64,000 nucleotides of DNA from Hymenobacter chitinivorans DSM 11115 (GTDB taxonomy: Bacteria > Bacteroidota > Bacteroidia > Cytophagales > Hymenobacteraceae), in the NCBI RefSeq assembly GCF_002797555.1, contig NZ_PGFA01000001.1, positions 1 to 64,000 of the forward strand, read 5' to 3'. The position numbers and the translations under genes are program-made. Position 1 is the stretch's first letter. Each line of letters opens with the position of its first letter. Positions 1 through 10,065 of this stretch are shown here, one piece after another. The notes under the pieces are model-generated. The model was given only the letters and a program-made list of their open reading frames with translations, was not told the origin of the DNA and did not search any database.

Positions 1-2340
1 ACGGTGTTGGTGACGGTGTAGGTGCCCGCGGCGGAGGCGGCCAGGTTGATGGCCCCGGTGCTGGCGTTCAGGCTCAGGCCCGTGGTGGAGCTGAACGAGC
101 CGGCCGAAGCTCCGGTGGCCAGCGTGGGCGTCACCGAGCCGGTGCTGCCGGCGCAGTATGTGCCCGCCGCATAGCTGAAGCCCGCCGTCAGGGCATTGGT
201 AATAGTCACGGTGCGGGTGCTGCTGCTAGGGCAGGTACCCCCCACGCTGTAGGTGACGGTGTAAGTGCCGGGCGTGGAAGCGGCCAGGTTGATGGCGCCG
301 GTGGTGGCATTCAAACTCAGGCCGGCGGCCGAGCTAAAGGTGCCGCCCGTGGTGCCCGTCACGGTAGCCGTGGGGTTGGTGCCGCTCACGCAGAACGTAG
401 TGCCGCTGTAGCTGAACGTAGCTGAAGTAGCGGGGTTGACCGTCACGGCCACCGCAGCCGAGGTGGCCGAGCAGCCGCCGTTGGTCACAATGACCGTGTA
501 GCTGCCGCTGGCCGTAGCCGAGTAGGAAGCCGACGTAGCGCCGGCTATGTCCGCGCCATTGAGTTGGTACTGGTAAGTAGCCCCGGTTACCGGTGCCGCC
601 GTCAGTACCACCGAGCCGCCCTGGCAGAAGGTGGTGGGGCCGCCGGCCGTCAGCGTGGCCGTGGGGGCCGCGTTGATGGTCACCGTGGCGGTGGCCGAAG
701 TGGCCGTGCAGTTACCCGAAGCCGCTACCGAGTTGGTCACAGTGTAGGTGCCAGGCGTGGAGGCGGCCAGGTTGATAACACCGGTGCTGGCATTGAGGCT
801 CAAACCCGCAGTCGAGCTAAACGTGCCCGCTACTGCGCCAGCGCCCAGAGTCGGGCTAGCCGTGCCCGTCGCGCAGTACGGCGTAGCGGCGTAGCTGAAG
901 CTGGCCGACAGCGCGTTGGTAATGGTTACTGTTTGCGTGCTCGACGAAGGACAGGTGCCGCCCACGCTATAAGTCACGGTGTAAGTGCCGGGCGTGGAAG
1001 CCACCAGGTTGATGGCGCCCGTCGAAGCGTTGATGCTCAAGCCCGCATTTGAGCTAAACGTGCCGCCCGTGGTGCCGCTGATGGTGGGCGTGGGGTTGGG
1101 GCCACTCTGGCAGAAGGCTGCCGCCGAGTAGGCAAACGTGGCGGTAGTCGCGGGGGTGACCGTCACGGCTACCGGAGCCGAAGTAGCCGAGCAACCGCCC
1201 GTCGTGCGGATACTGACCGTGTAGCTGCCGCTGGCCGTGGCCGAGTAGGAAGCCGACGTAGCACCGGCTATGTCCGCGCCGTTGAGCTGGAACTGGTAAG
1301 TAGCACCCGCCGTGGTGGGGGCCGTCAACACTACTGAGCCACCCTGGCAGAAGGTGGTGGGGCCGCCGGCCGTCAGCGTGGCCGTGGGGGCCGCCTGAAT
1401 CGTTACCTGCGTGCTGGCCGTGGAGGCGGCGCAGCTACCCGAGGCCGCCACCGTATTGGTTACGGTGTAGGTGCCGGGCGTACTGCTGCTCAAGGTAATG
1501 ACTCCCGTTGCCGGGTCCAGGGTCAGGCCGCCGGGCGTAGCCGAAAAGGTGCCGGCGCTGGCACCGCTGCCAAACACGGGCGTGGGGTTTGTAGCTCCCG
1601 CTACGCAGTATATGGCGCCCGAATACGAGAAAGTAGCCAGGGGTGCCGAGGTAATCGTAACGGTCTGCACCCCGGTCGACGGGCAAGGGCCACCCACCCG
1701 GTAGGTGACGGTGTAGGTGCCGGGTGCGGAAGCGGCCAGGTTGATGGCGCCGGTGCTGGCATTCAAACTCAAACCAGTAGTTGAGCTAAACGTGCCGCCC
1801 GTGGTGCCGCTGATGGTGGGCGTGGGGTTGGTGCCGCTCTGGCAGTACGACGAGGCTCCGTAGCTGAACGTGGCCGTGGTAGCCGGGCTGATGGTAACCG
1901 AAGTGCTGGCCGTGACGGCAGCGCAGGTGCCAGAAGCGGCTACCGTATTGGTGATGGTGTAGGTGCCCGGCGTGCTCGTAACCAGGTTGATAGCGCCAGA
2001 AGTGGGGTTGATGCTCAGGCCCGCCGTCGAGCTAAACGTGCCGGCCGTGGCCCCGGCGGCCAGCGTGGGTGCCGGAGTGGCCCCGTCGCCGCTGCAGTAA
2101 GTGGGGTTGAAGTAGCTAAAAGTAGCCGTAGGCGCCGCCGTGATGGTCACCGTGGCCGTGCTGGAGCAGTTGCTGCCAGTAGCGTAGGTGACGGTGTAGG
2201 TGCCGGGCGTGGAAGCGGCCAGGTTGATGGCGCCCGTCGAAGCGTTGATGCTCAAGCCCGCATTTGAGCTAAACGTGCCGCCCGTGGTGCCGCTGATGGT
2301 GGGCGTGGGGGTAGTACCGTTGGTGCAGAAGGTGTTGGCT
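1..2340 (-). repeat. Nested coding repeats of the surface protein
   Basis: Ig-like units recur every 230-250 bp. A larger module containing CQGGSVVLTA recurs exactly 723 bp (241 codons) apart, with equivalent bases at 625 and 1348. A stretch of close to 90 bp around 1006-1095 is repeated essentially letter for letter around 2221-2310, which is much closer than neighbouring units are to each other. This suggests recent recombination or gene conversion between units. All spacings keep the reading frame. Confidence 0.85.
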
Positions 2341-3170
2341 GAATAAGTGAAGGCCGCGTTGCAGTTGGAGCTGGTGCTGGCCTGGCCCACCACGCGCACG
2401 TCGCGCAGCAGGGCATACCGCCCGGCGCTGCTGCTGCCGCTGGCGTAATACAGGCGGATAGTCAGGGTTTGGCCACCGGTAATGGTCACGCCACTGCCCG
2501 AGGCCATAGCCAGCCGGTAGGTTTGGTTGGAGCCGGTATTCTGGTTGCGCAGGAAAATAGGGTCGGCAAAGGTGCCGGTGCCGGTGCCCGGCGTGGTAGT
2601 GCGCGTGGTCAGCGGACCGATGGGGCCACTACCGCCACCGGCTATTTCCGCTGAGTCGGTGCTGAAGCCCGACTTGGAATAAGCCACGGCCAGCTTCAGG
2701 TTACTGGCCGTGTTGTTGAAGGCCGACCACAGTACCAAAGAATCCACCCGGACGGTGGCGTTGGCCGTGGCCGTCACCGTAAACTGGGCGTAATATACCC
2801 GGTTCAGGTTGCTGCCCGGCAGCGGCACAAACGACCCGTCGCCGCTGGACGAGGAGCCGAAAGCCTCCCCGAACTGCGACGAGTAGGGTTTGATGGCCGT
2901 GCCCAGCGTGGGGTCGGAAAGGTAGAAATTGCGCAGGCTGGAGGTGCTGGGTAGGATGCCAGTAGCCCGCACGGCGGCGCTGTCCTGGCTGTTGACCTTC
3001 AGCGGCCACCACTGCAGGCGGCCAGTGGTAGTGGTTTGGGCGTGGCTAAGCGGGGCGCTGGTCAGCAATAGCAGCAAGGCCCAGAGCAGCCGCCAACCAG
3101 CTGGCCGCCGCGCAGTGAGGGTGCGGTGGTCTGGGCCAGACCGCCGGCAGGAAAGTAAGATTGCAGTCAT
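1..3170 (-). CDS. Giant secreted Ig-like repeat surface protein, C-terminus beyond left edge
   Basis: The frame is open from an ATG at 3170 to the left edge, giving 1,056 codons without a stop. Residues about 27-44 form a hydrophobic leader (WALLLLLTSAPLSHAQ), so the product is exported. Residues about 45-270 are a non-repeated domain rich in Ser, Thr and Asn. After that come Ig-like units with the recurring core GLSLNASTGAINLAAS followed by PGTYTVT, eight of them in view. Two copies of a different module starting TLTAGGPTTFCQGGS lie among them. Units of this kind are common in adhesin-like proteins of Bacteroidota. Type IX export and cell-surface anchoring are inferred, because the C-terminal sorting domain would lie outside the window. 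The upstream strand is free of genes for about 490 bp. No enzymatic domain is visible, and the ligand cannot be named. Confidence 0.85.
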   Translation of the reverse strand, partial: MTAILLSCRRSGPDHRTLTARRPAGWRLLWALLLLLTSAPLSHAQTTTTGRLQWWPLKVNSQDSAAVRATGILPSTSSLRNFYLSDPTLGTAIKPYSSQFGEAFGSSSSGDGSFVPLPGSNLNRVYYAQFTVTATANATVRVDSLVLWSAFNNTASNLKLAVAYSKSGFSTDSAEIAGGGSGPIGPLTTRTTTPGTGTGTFADPIFLRNQNTGSNQTYRLAMASGSGVTITGGQTLTIRLYYASGSSSAGRYALLRDVRVVGQASTSSNCNAAFTYSANTFCTNGTTPTPTISGTTGGTFSSNAGLSINASTGAINLAASTPGTYTVTYATGSNCSSTATVTITAAPTATFSYFNPTYCSGDGATPAPTLAAGATAGTFSSTAGLSINPTSGAINLVTSTPGTYTITNTVAASGTCAAVTASTSVTISPATTATFSYGASSYCQSGTNPTPTISGTTGGTFSSTTGLSLNASTGAINLAASAPGTYTVTYRVGGPCPSTGVQTVTITSAPLATFSYSGAIYCVAGATNPTPVFGSGASAGTFSATPGGLTLDPATGVITLSSSTPGTYTVTNTVAASGSCAASTASTQVTIQAAPTATLTAGGPTTFCQGGSVVLTAPTTAGATYQFQLNGADIAGATSASYSATASGSYTVSIRTTGGCSATSAPVAVTVTPATTATFAYSAAAFCQSGPNPTPTISGTTGGTFSSNAGLSINASTGAINLVASTPGTYTVTYSVGGTCPSSSTQTVTITNALSASFSYAATPYCATGTASPTLGAGAVAGTFSSTAGLSLNASTGVINLAASTPGTYTVTNSVAASGNCTATSATATVTINAAPTATLTAGGPTTFCQGGSVVLTAAPVTGATYQYQLNGADIAGATSASYSATASGSYTVIVTNGGCSATSAAVAVTVNPATSATFSYSGTTFCVSGTNPTATVTGTTGGTFSSAAGLSLNATTGAINLAASTPGTYTVTYSVGGTCPSSSTRTVTITNALTAGFSYAAGTYCAGSTGSVTPTLATGASAGSFSSTTGLSLNASTGAINLAASAAGTYTVTNT

Positions 3171-3659
3171 AAGAACTGGAAGTAGGAATGAGAAATGGGA
3201 GAGGGCGTAAGTGGGAGAATGCAGAAAAAATCCTTTTTGCGGCAGCGTAGCCCCGCGTGACCAGAAGCCGGCTGCGTATGCCAGTACGGCAACGGAAGAG
3301 AAAGGGTACACCCGCCCCACGGATTTATGCACGAGTTCTGAAAAGGGCTTCTGCGGCCCTGCCTGGGTGTATTTGCGCAAGCCCCACCCGACTTTTTACT
3401 CGGCCCGGCCGGGCTTGCTGCCGCCAATAACGCAGGGCGGGGAGCGGCGGATAGGAAGCGCCGCTATATAGATTTAACGCTTTATTAAAGTCAATTTGTC
3501 TAACTGCAAGTCCGTTACCGGGTTCCAGCTGCTAAGCTGGTGCCAACCGGCTTGTCAACTAGCTGGATTGCAACCCACAAAACTCCCCAGATAATGCCCT
3601 GATTTTTGGGTCATTGTTGTACTTTTGGAGGAAATCTGTCTTCTATCTATTACTGCCGT
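3171..3659. other. Divergent intergenic region
   Basis: This region lies between the start of the repetitive surface protein (minus) and the membrane protein at 3660 (plus). Short open frames of 80-odd codons occur on both strands but show no family resemblance and overlap each other. Apart from the possible minus-7 box at 3620-3627, I see no feature. It must contain the promoter of the minus-strand giant gene, which I could not place. Confidence 0.5.
3620..3627 (+). promoter_or_regulatory. Candidate Bacteroidota minus-7 box
   Basis: TACTTTTG matches the Bacteroidota sigma-A minus-7 pattern TAnnTTTG. It sits 33 bp before the ATG at 3660, so transcription would begin near 3634. That would exclude the longer in-frame start at 3606 and support 3660. 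A good minus-33 TTG element at the usual distance is not evident. Confidence 0.4.
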
Positions 3660-4631
3660 ATGCCCCCTCGTTTACTTCTGCTGCTTAGCTTCTTTCTCGT
3701 TACTACCCTGCTCCCCCAGGCCGGGCAGGCCCAAAGTGCCCGCAAACGGGCCCGCTTAGCTGCCGCTGGGCCCGTGCTTACCCGCAAAGACACTGCCTAT
3801 GCCGTGCATGAGCTGTTTTTTCAGCGCCGCACCGGCGGAGCTTTTTTCACCGGCTACGGTGTAGCTATGACCGGCATCGTGGCCGTCGGCTCCCTTGCCA
3901 ACCCACCCAAAGGCAGCGGGGAAGTGCTGCCATCCATTGGCGTCGTTGCCGTTATGGGGGCCTTGCCCATCTGGCTGGGCGTGAGTAAGCACCGCCGCTA
4001 CAACCTGAGCCGGGAGCAAGTAGTGCTGACTGACTACGCCAAAACCGGCTTCCTGGACCGTAAGTACCGCCGGCGGCTGCGCGGCATCTGCCGGCCCGTG
4101 CCCGGCAACCGCACCTGGCCCGCCGTTGTGACTGATACGCTGGCTCCGGGTGCTCTTCCCCCCGTGGCCGCCACTCCCCCCGCTACTCCCGCTACCGATT
4201 CGGCCGCCCGGGTCCGGCCAGCTGCCGCTACGGGCTATACCATGGCCGATTCGCTGGACGCCGTGGCCGGCTTGTTTGCCAGCCGGCGGCTGGGCGGACA
4301 AATTCCGCTGCTGGCCGTGCTGCCCGCCGCCCGCCTCATGACGGGTAGCAGCGGCAAGGAATACAACATGTACACGGGCCAGTTTGAGGATAAAAAAGCG
4401 TCCGGTGGGGCTATAGCGGCGGGTCTGGGCCTGGTGGTCGGCAGCTTTACCTACATGATTTTGCACAACAGCCCCTACACCCAAGCCAAGCTGGCCGAAA
4501 TCCGCACGGCCTGCGAGGCCGGCGCGCCCATTCCGGCCAAGGTGCGGGTGCTGCTCAAGCCCCGGCACTTCGAGGCCGGCCGGGAGGAGCGTAACCGGCA
4601 GCTGCGCCGCGCCGCCCGCAAGATTCATTAG
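3660..4631 (+). CDS. Exported membrane-associated protein with internal duplication, unknown function
   Basis: 323 residues. The start at 3660 is chosen because it begins directly with a signal peptide (PRLLLLLSFFLVTTLLPQ) ending near AQA and lies just after a TAnnTTTG box. An in-frame start at 3606 would place 18 unrelated residues before the leader. The mature part holds two related halves. Residues about 43-140 begin AVHELFFQRRTGG and residues about 208-310 begin AVAGLFASRRLGG. Each is followed by one or two hydrophobic stretches and a short H-x-x-Y-type segment, and a Pro/Ala/Thr-rich linker separates them. I do not recognise the family. It is probably an envelope protein restricted to this lineage. 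Confidence 0.75.
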   Translation: MPPRLLLLLSFFLVTTLLPQAGQAQSARKRARLAAAGPVLTRKDTAYAVHELFFQRRTGGAFFTGYGVAMTGIVAVGSLANPPKGSGEVLPSIGVVAVMGALPIWLGVSKHRRYNLSREQVVLTDYAKTGFLDRKYRRRLRGICRPVPGNRTWPAVVTDTLAPGALPPVAATPPATPATDSAARVRPAAATGYTMADSLDAVAGLFASRRLGGQIPLLAVLPAARLMTGSSGKEYNMYTGQFEDKKASGGAIAAGLGLVVGSFTYMILHNSPYTQAKLAEIRTACEAGAPIPAKVRVLLKPRHFEAGREERNRQLRRAARKIH

Positions 4632-4654
4632 GCTGGCTACCAGATATACCAACC

Positions 4655-4689
4655 AAAAGCCCCGCGAAAGTCAATTTCGCGGGGCTTTT
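4655..4689. terminator. Bidirectional terminator
   Basis: A perfect 15-bp stem (AAAAGCCCCGCGAAA and its complement) with a 5-nt loop, A-rich on one side and T-rich on the other. It lies between two convergent genes and would serve both. Confidence 0.9.
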
Positions 4690-4712
4690 TACGTCAGGCT
4701 GAGTAGGTCAGC

Positions 4713-5723
4713 TTAAAAACCCACCTTGGTAATGGCAAACCGGGGCGAGGTGGCCTGGAAGGGGTAGAGCACGTAGGCATCGGCGGGGGTGCGGCGGGTA
4801 ATGGTGGTAGGGCTGACGGCCCCGGTGGCAAATTTGCCCGACTCCGCCGCCGAAGTCCAGTTGTTGGTCGTGGTCAGGCGAAACACGGTGCTCTGGCCCC
4901 CCGACACGAGCAGCAGCGTCTGCGGGTCGAAGAGCAGCAGGCCGTCGGCCCCGGTTAGGCTTTGGGAAACCGCCACTTTGGTAAACAAAACCGGGTTGCT
5001 CAGCAGTACTTTGTACAGGCTGCCGTCACTGGTTTTGGCAACTAGTAAGTAGCCGTCTGGATGGTACACAATACCGTTGAGCCCGAAGCCGCCACCCCCG
5101 CTGAACTCAGCGTTTTCCAGGAACACGGTGGCGTTGCCCTGCAAATCGAGCTTGTAGATAACCGGGGCAAAGCTGTCGGTGATGTAGGCGTTGCCCTGCC
5201 CATCCACGGCAATGTCGTTGGCAAAGTGCTGGGTGTAGGTGGCCGCCTTGCTGCCCAAATCAGTGTAGGAAATCAGGGCGCCGGTGGTGGCGTTGAAGCT
5301 GGCCACGGCCGCCAGTTTGCGCAGCGTGGCCGCCGAGGTGCGGCTGCTGTTGCCACCGGCATCCGACACGGCAACCAGCACCCGGTTGCGGCCCGCGTCC
5401 AGGTTCAGGCCAATAGTGGAAATCAGTTGGGCATTATCGGCCAGCACGGCGTACGTGCTGTCGTCCTTGACGGTACCAATCTGGCCCTTGGTGCGGGAGC
5501 TGACCAGAAACCGCTTGTTGGCTTCGTCGTACTGCACGCCCTCGGGCGAAAGCGCCGCCTGGGGCACGGTTATCTTGGCCGGGTTGGCCGGGGTGGTTGG
5601 CGTCTCGTCGTCATCGGAGCAGCTGGTCAGTGCACCGGTAAAGGCCAGGGTAAAAGCCGCCAGACGTGCTAGACTAAACAAGGAAAACTGCCCAGTCGAA
5701 GGGAGCAGGGAAGAGTAAGGCAT
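4713..5723 (-). CDS. SMP-30/NHL-like beta-propeller lipoprotein
   Basis: 336 residues. The N-terminus has a hydrophobic segment followed by a lipobox LTSC with the lipid-modified cysteine at residue 35, then an acidic and Pro/Thr-rich tether (SDDDETPTTP). The remainder consists of repeated strands typical of the SMP-30/gluconolactonase or NHL propeller group: LSPEGVQYDEANKRFLVSSR, then NDIAVDGQGNAYITDSFA, then NGIVYHPDGYLLVAKTSDGS. Such proteins are often lactonases or ligand-binding propellers. The metal-binding residues of true gluconolactonase are not clearly in place, so enzymatic activity is uncertain. It is a single gene ending at the shared terminator. Confidence 0.8.
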   Translation of the reverse strand: MPYSSLLPSTGQFSLFSLARLAAFTLAFTGALTSCSDDDETPTTPANPAKITVPQAALSPEGVQYDEANKRFLVSSRTKGQIGTVKDDSTYAVLADNAQLISTIGLNLDAGRNRVLVAVSDAGGNSSRTSAATLRKLAAVASFNATTGALISYTDLGSKAATYTQHFANDIAVDGQGNAYITDSFAPVIYKLDLQGNATVFLENAEFSGGGGFGLNGIVYHPDGYLLVAKTSDGSLYKVLLSNPVLFTKVAVSQSLTGADGLLLFDPQTLLLVSGGQSTVFRLTTTNNWTSAAESGKFATGAVSPTTITRRTPADAYVLYPFQATSPRFAITKVGF

Positions 5724-5823
5724 GATACAGCAGGTAAGGGTTAACGGTTCAGCTACTGCAGTGCATACGGGCCTTGTCGCGAACTGATTGAATGAAATTG
5801 CGGCTTACGTGCCCTGGTGTTGC

Positions 5824-6018
5824 TTATTCCTGCCCCAACTCGTTGTCCGCCGACGTTTCTTTTTTATCCACCTGTTCTGTTTTAGGATCGGTGTCGATGA
5901 ACCGTTCCCGCTTCTGGTGAATCGGGGCGGCGCTGGTGAAGCCCCCGCCGGCCGCAGCTAGCAGCAGCATGGCAATCAGGCCCAGGAGGCGCAACAGTTT
6001 CTTTGGGCTTTTCATCAT
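5824..6018 (-). CDS. Small exported protein, unknown function
   Basis: 64 residues: MMKSPKK, then a hydrophobic leader (LLRLLGLIAMLLLAAAGGG), then a highly charged tail rich in Lys, Asp and Glu ending NELGQE. The signal peptide followed by a polar tail and the same-strand position make it a plausible real gene, but it is too short to assign. There may be two adjacent ATG starts (6018 and 6015). Confidence 0.5.
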   Translation of the reverse strand: MMKSPKKLLRLLGLIAMLLLAAAGGGFTSAAPIHQKRERFIDTDPKTEQVDKKETSADNELGQE

Positions 6019-6208
6019 GATGCCTCAGAGAAAGCCTTGCCAGCTAAGAGCGGCTGGAGCTTTTGCCTCTAAAACCAGCCCAATACTTATTGATCTGCCA
6101 TCTAGGAAAGGTCACGGCTGTCGTAGCTTTAATTCCACTCGCCGGGCTGCGTCCCACCGTCGCGTCAGCTAAGGCAGTCATTTCCGTAATCGTATGCGTT
6201 GCAGGCAA

Positions 6209-7051
6209 TCAATTGCCCACGCGTCGCAACAGGTTAATAGCCATCAGATAGGGCATAATGAACGGAATGGCTGGAATAGATACGGCAAAACTGGCTATTG
6301 CCAGTGGTGCGGGCACGCCACGGCCGGGCAAGGAGCACAACACGACGCCCACCAGGCTGACTAGTATATAGACAGTACAAGCGGCGGGCTTCAACAAGCT
6401 TGTCCGCCTCATTGAGACGGCAAACGCTATTGTGGCTACGTAAATAAGCGCGACTTCAACGATGGTGATTGACTCAAATAATGCCCTAACGGGTAGATAC
6501 CAATCAGGCCTGTTTGCAGAAGCCGAGGCCGTGAATAAGCGGTACGATTCTGTCAAATAGCTTCCCCAGAAAGCCATGTTGATAATAAATAGGGGAGTAG
6601 CAACAACGACAGCCGTGCTGCCCAGCCGCGAATACAGGCTTTCCCCGGCCTCTTTTAAGTATTCTCGCAGCAGCATAAACCCACCGGCTGCTATTAACCC
6701 GGCAATAATTAGGATATAATACCGGATCTGCTGTTCCGTGGCAGTGGCCACCCACGCGGCAGCATTAGCTGGCAGGGGGCCTATACCCGCGAAAATGGAT
6801 ATTAACACCCACGGCCCGATAAGAAACAGGCCAATGACAGCTATGCGCTTTTTATTGGCATCTGGCCCTCGACTAAGGTGCCCGCCCAGAACCCAGGCCG
6901 CCAGTAGCATCAGGCAGGCATGGAGCAGCCAAATCGGCAAATAGATTTTATAGCTGCTGTGCCCGCTGGCAAATGCAATAATGAGCCCTAGAAAGGGAAC
7001 CAACGTCAGGTAGACCTGGCTGATATTCCGCGCGTATCGACTTGCCTGCAT
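6209..7051 (-). CDS. Polytopic membrane protein, unknown function
   Basis: 280 residues with about eight hydrophobic spans (for example VYLTLVPFLGLIIAFASG, IWLLHACLMLLAAWVLGG, YYILIIAGLIAAGGFML). There is almost no soluble domain apart from short polar loops such as EYLKEAGESLYSRLG. I recognise no transporter signature. Base composition is somewhat less GC-rich than the neighbours, and the 100 bp upstream of the ATG are strongly AT-rich (ATATATAT tracts), as expected for a promoter. It is transcribed alone. Confidence 0.7.
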   Translation of the reverse strand: MQASRYARNISQVYLTLVPFLGLIIAFASGHSSYKIYLPIWLLHACLMLLAAWVLGGHLSRGPDANKKRIAVIGLFLIGPWVLISIFAGIGPLPANAAAWVATATEQQIRYYILIIAGLIAAGGFMLLREYLKEAGESLYSRLGSTAVVVATPLFIINMAFWGSYLTESYRLFTASASANRPDWYLPVRALFESITIVEVALIYVATIAFAVSMRRTSLLKPAACTVYILVSLVGVVLCSLPGRGVPAPLAIASFAVSIPAIPFIMPYLMAINLLRRVGN

Positions 7052-7162
7052 AGCGTATGTTCTTTAGCGTGACCTGGGAGATGAAGCAATTCTTTTGCTT
7101 ATATAACCTTATATTTGAATATATATAATTCATTCTAATAGCCAGCTTGTTGAGTAAAAAGA

Positions 7163-7192
7163 AAGCCCCGCCGGCAACTGCCAGCGGGGCTT
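7163..7192 (-). terminator. Terminator downstream of clpB
   Basis: The stem AAGCCCCGC/GCGGGGCTT with an inner GGCA/TGCC pair is followed on the minus strand by a T-run (TTCTTTTTAC). It lies about 110 bp past the clpB stop. Confidence 0.8.
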
Positions 7193-7303
7193 CAAGAGGT
7201 TTATTGGCTTGTCAAGTTGGAAGGCTCAGCACATTTCAGAGGACGGACTGACGCCGCTTGAGGCGCGGAATGTCGTCCCTCCTCGCAATGACCGGCCCTG
7301 GGC

Positions 7304-9919
7304 TTACACCCCGGGAATCTCCACGTCCACGTTGACGAAGCGGATGTGGTCGTCTTCGAGCACGGCTTCTACCACGGCATCCTTGGTGACGCGGCCCGAG
7401 AGGATGTCTTTCGACAGCTCGTTGAGTACCAGGCGCTGCAGCACCCGCTTCAGGGGGCGGGCGCCGAACTGCGGGTCGAAGCCCTGCTCGCCGAGGTAGC
7501 TGAGCACTTCGTCGGTGGCTTCGAGGCGGATACCGGCTTCTTCCAGGCGCTGCTGAATCTGCTTGAACTGGATGTCGACAATCTTGCGGATTTCCTTGCG
7601 CTTGAGGGGCTGGAACATCACAATTTCGTCGATGCGGTTCAGGAACTCGGGGCGCATGTGCTGCTTGAGGCGCTCCACCACTTCCTCGCGGGTGCGGTCT
7701 ACCACCTCGTCGTGGTTGTAGTCATTGAGCTCCTTGAAGTTCTTCTGAATGATGTCGGCGCCCGTGTTGGAGGTCATGATGATGATGGTGTTCTTGAAGT
7801 TCGCCACCCGGCCTTTGTTGTCGGTGAGGCGGCCGTCGTCGAGCACCTGGAGCAGGATGTTGAACACGTCGGGGTGGGCCTTCTCGATTTCGTCGAGCAA
7901 GATGACCGAGTAGGGCTTGCGGCGCACGGCCTCGGTCAGCTGCCCGCCTTCGTCGTAGCCCACGTAGCCGGGAGGCGCCCCGATGAGGCGGGACACGGCG
8001 TGGCGCTCCTGGTACTCGCTCATGTCGATGCGGACCATGCTGTTCTCATCGTTGAACAGGTACTCGGCCAGGGCCTTGGCCAGCTCGGTTTTACCCACGC
8101 CGGTAGTGCCCAGGAAGATAAACGAGCCGATGGGCCGCTTGGGGTCCTGCAAACCGGCCCGGGAGCGGCGCACGGCATCCGAAATGGCGGCAATGGCTTC
8201 GCTCTGCCCGGCTACGCGCTTGCCCAGCTCGGCTTCGAGGTTGAGCAGCTTCTCGCGGTCCGACTGCAGCATCTTGCTCACCGGAATGCCGGTCCACTTG
8301 GCTACTACCTCAGCAATGTCCTCGTGGGTGACGACTTCCTGGAGCATGTGGCCGCCGTCCTTGTTGGCGTTGGCTTCGTCCTGCAGGGTTTTGAGCTTGG
8401 CTTCGGCTTCCTGAATCTTGCCGTAGCGCAGCTCGGCCACGCGGCCGTAGTCGCCCTGGCGCTCGGCCTGCTCGGCTTCGACCTTGAACCGCTCAATGGC
8501 TTCCTTCTGCTCCTGAATGTTGGTCAGGACGGACTTCTCGTTTTCCCACTGGGCTTTCAGGGAGTCGCGCTTGGCCGACAGCTCGCTGAGCTCTTTATTG
8601 AGCACGTTTTCCCGGTCCACGTTTTCCTCGCGGCGGATGGCTTCGCGCTCAATCTCGAGCTGCATGATGCGGCGCTGCACTTCGTCCAATTCCACGGGCA
8701 TGGAGTTGAGCTCGATGCGGAGCTTGGCCGCGGCTTCGTCCATGAGGTCGATGGCCTTGTCGGGCAGGAACCGGTCGGTGATGTAGCGGCTGCTCAGCTC
8801 GACGGCGGCAATAACGGCGTCGTCGGTGATGCGTACGCCGTGGTGGAGCTCGTACTTCTCCTTGATGCCGCGCATAATGCTGATGGCGTCCTCAATGGTG
8901 GGCTCATCGACCATGACGGCCTGGAAACGGCGCTCCAGGGCCTTGTCCTTCTCGATGTACTTCTGGTACTCCTTGAGGGTGGTGGCCCCGATGGAGTGCA
9001 GCTCGCCGCGGGCCAGGGCGGGCTTGAGCAGGTTGGCCGCGTCCATGGCGCCTTCACCGCCGCCACCGGCCCCAATCAGGGTGTGCATCTCGTCGATGAA
9101 CAGGATGATCTGGCCTTCGGAGTCGGTGACCTCCTTGATGACGGACTTGAGGCGCTCTTCAAACTCGCCCTTGTACTTGGCCCCGGCAATGAGCAGGCCC
9201 ATGTCGAGGGACATGATGATCTTGTCCTTGAGGTTTTCGGGCACGTCGCCGGCCACGATGCGCTGGGCCAGGCCCTCGACAATGGCGGTTTTGCCGACGC
9301 CGGGCTCACCGAGCAGGACGGGGTTGTTCTTGGTGCGGCGCGACAGAATCTGGAGGACGCGGCGGATTTCTTCGTCGCGGCCGATGACGGGGTCCATCTT
9401 GCCGGTGCGCACCTGCTCGTTGAGGTTGCGGGAGTAGCGGTTGAGGCTCTGGTACTGGTCTTCGGCAGTCTGGGAGGTGACTTTGCGGCCCCCGCGCAGC
9501 TCTTTGATGGCGGCTTTGAGGTCTTTCTCGTTGAAGCCGGTGTCTTTGAGCAGGGTGGCGGTGGCGTCTTTGCCGCCGAGCAGGCCCAGCAGCAGGTGCT
9601 CCACGGATACGTATTCATCGTCGAACTCCTTGAGGAAGCCGGTGGCGCGCTGCAGAGCGGCGGCGGCTTCGTTGGAGAGGTAGGGGGCGCCGCCGCTTAC
9701 TTTGGGGTAGCCGGCCACGATGGTATCGAGGCGGGGCGTGAGGATGTTGAGGTTGACGCCCAGCTTTTTGGCCAGAAACGAGAGGACGTTCTCGTCGCTC
9801 TGGAAGAGGCCCTTGAGCAGGTGGCCGGTATCAATGGCCTGCTGCTGGTTGCCCCCGGCAATTTCAGTGGCCTTCTGCACAGCCTCCTGTGCCTTGATGG
9901 TATAGTTATTAAAGTTCAT
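7304..9919 (-). CDS. clpB: ATP-dependent disaggregase ClpB
   Basis: 871 residues, the normal ClpB length. The Clp N-domain (about 1-145) begins with [14 protein letters not shown]. The first AAA module has Walker A GEPGVGKT at 204-211 and Walker B ILFIDE at 272-277. A charged coiled-coil middle domain (about 400-525) separates it from the second AAA module, which has GTTGVGKT at 604-611 and the sensor region [10 protein letters not shown]. The C-terminal D2-small domain is present. ClpB works with DnaK to pull proteins out of aggregates in the cytosol after heat stress. It ends with a normal C-terminus. No HrcA/CIRCE-like inverted repeat is seen in the 145 bp upstream, so its heat regulation is not evident here. 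Confidence 0.98.
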   Translation of the reverse strand: MNFNNYTIKAQEAVQKATEIAGGNQQQAIDTGHLLKGLFQSDENVLSFLAKKLGVNLNILTPRLDTIVAGYPKVSGGAPYLSNEAAAALQRATGFLKEFDDEYVSVEHLLLGLLGGKDATATLLKDTGFNEKDLKAAIKELRGGRKVTSQTAEDQYQSLNRYSRNLNEQVRTGKMDPVIGRDEEIRRVLQILSRRTKNNPVLLGEPGVGKTAIVEGLAQRIVAGDVPENLKDKIIMSLDMGLLIAGAKYKGEFEERLKSVIKEVTDSEGQIILFIDEMHTLIGAGGGGEGAMDAANLLKPALARGELHSIGATTLKEYQKYIEKDKALERRFQAVMVDEPTIEDAISIMRGIKEKYELHHGVRITDDAVIAAVELSSRYITDRFLPDKAIDLMDEAAAKLRIELNSMPVELDEVQRRIMQLEIEREAIRREENVDRENVLNKELSELSAKRDSLKAQWENEKSVLTNIQEQKEAIERFKVEAEQAERQGDYGRVAELRYGKIQEAEAKLKTLQDEANANKDGGHMLQEVVTHEDIAEVVAKWTGIPVSKMLQSDREKLLNLEAELGKRVAGQSEAIAAISDAVRRSRAGLQDPKRPIGSFIFLGTTGVGKTELAKALAEYLFNDENSMVRIDMSEYQERHAVSRLIGAPPGYVGYDEGGQLTEAVRRKPYSVILLDEIEKAHPDVFNILLQVLDDGRLTDNKGRVANFKNTIIIMTSNTGADIIQKNFKELNDYNHDEVVDRTREEVVERLKQHMRPEFLNRIDEIVMFQPLKRKEIRKIVDIQFKQIQQRLEEAGIRLEATDEVLSYLGEQGFDPQFGARPLKRVLQRLVLNELSKDILSGRVTKDAVVEAVLEDDHIRFVNVDVEIPGV

Positions 9920-10065
9920 GGCTTGCTAGAGTCTTAGGTAGGCTTCGGGTTAGGAAGGTCTACGAGGGGCATAGCAAACGGGGTGCAGAAGAGGTTTTTC
10001 TGACGTTTTGGCGGGGTTTGGGTAGTTGCTTGTGTTATGTTTGAGTCAAAATGTCTTATTGTGTA

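Noticed and set aside
7346..9937. Long open frame on the plus strand opposite clpB (about 860 codons)
   Set aside because: It is the mirror of a well-conserved ClpB gene. GC-rich codon bias leaves the antisense strand open. It has no domain and an improbable composition (Leu, Val and His rich).
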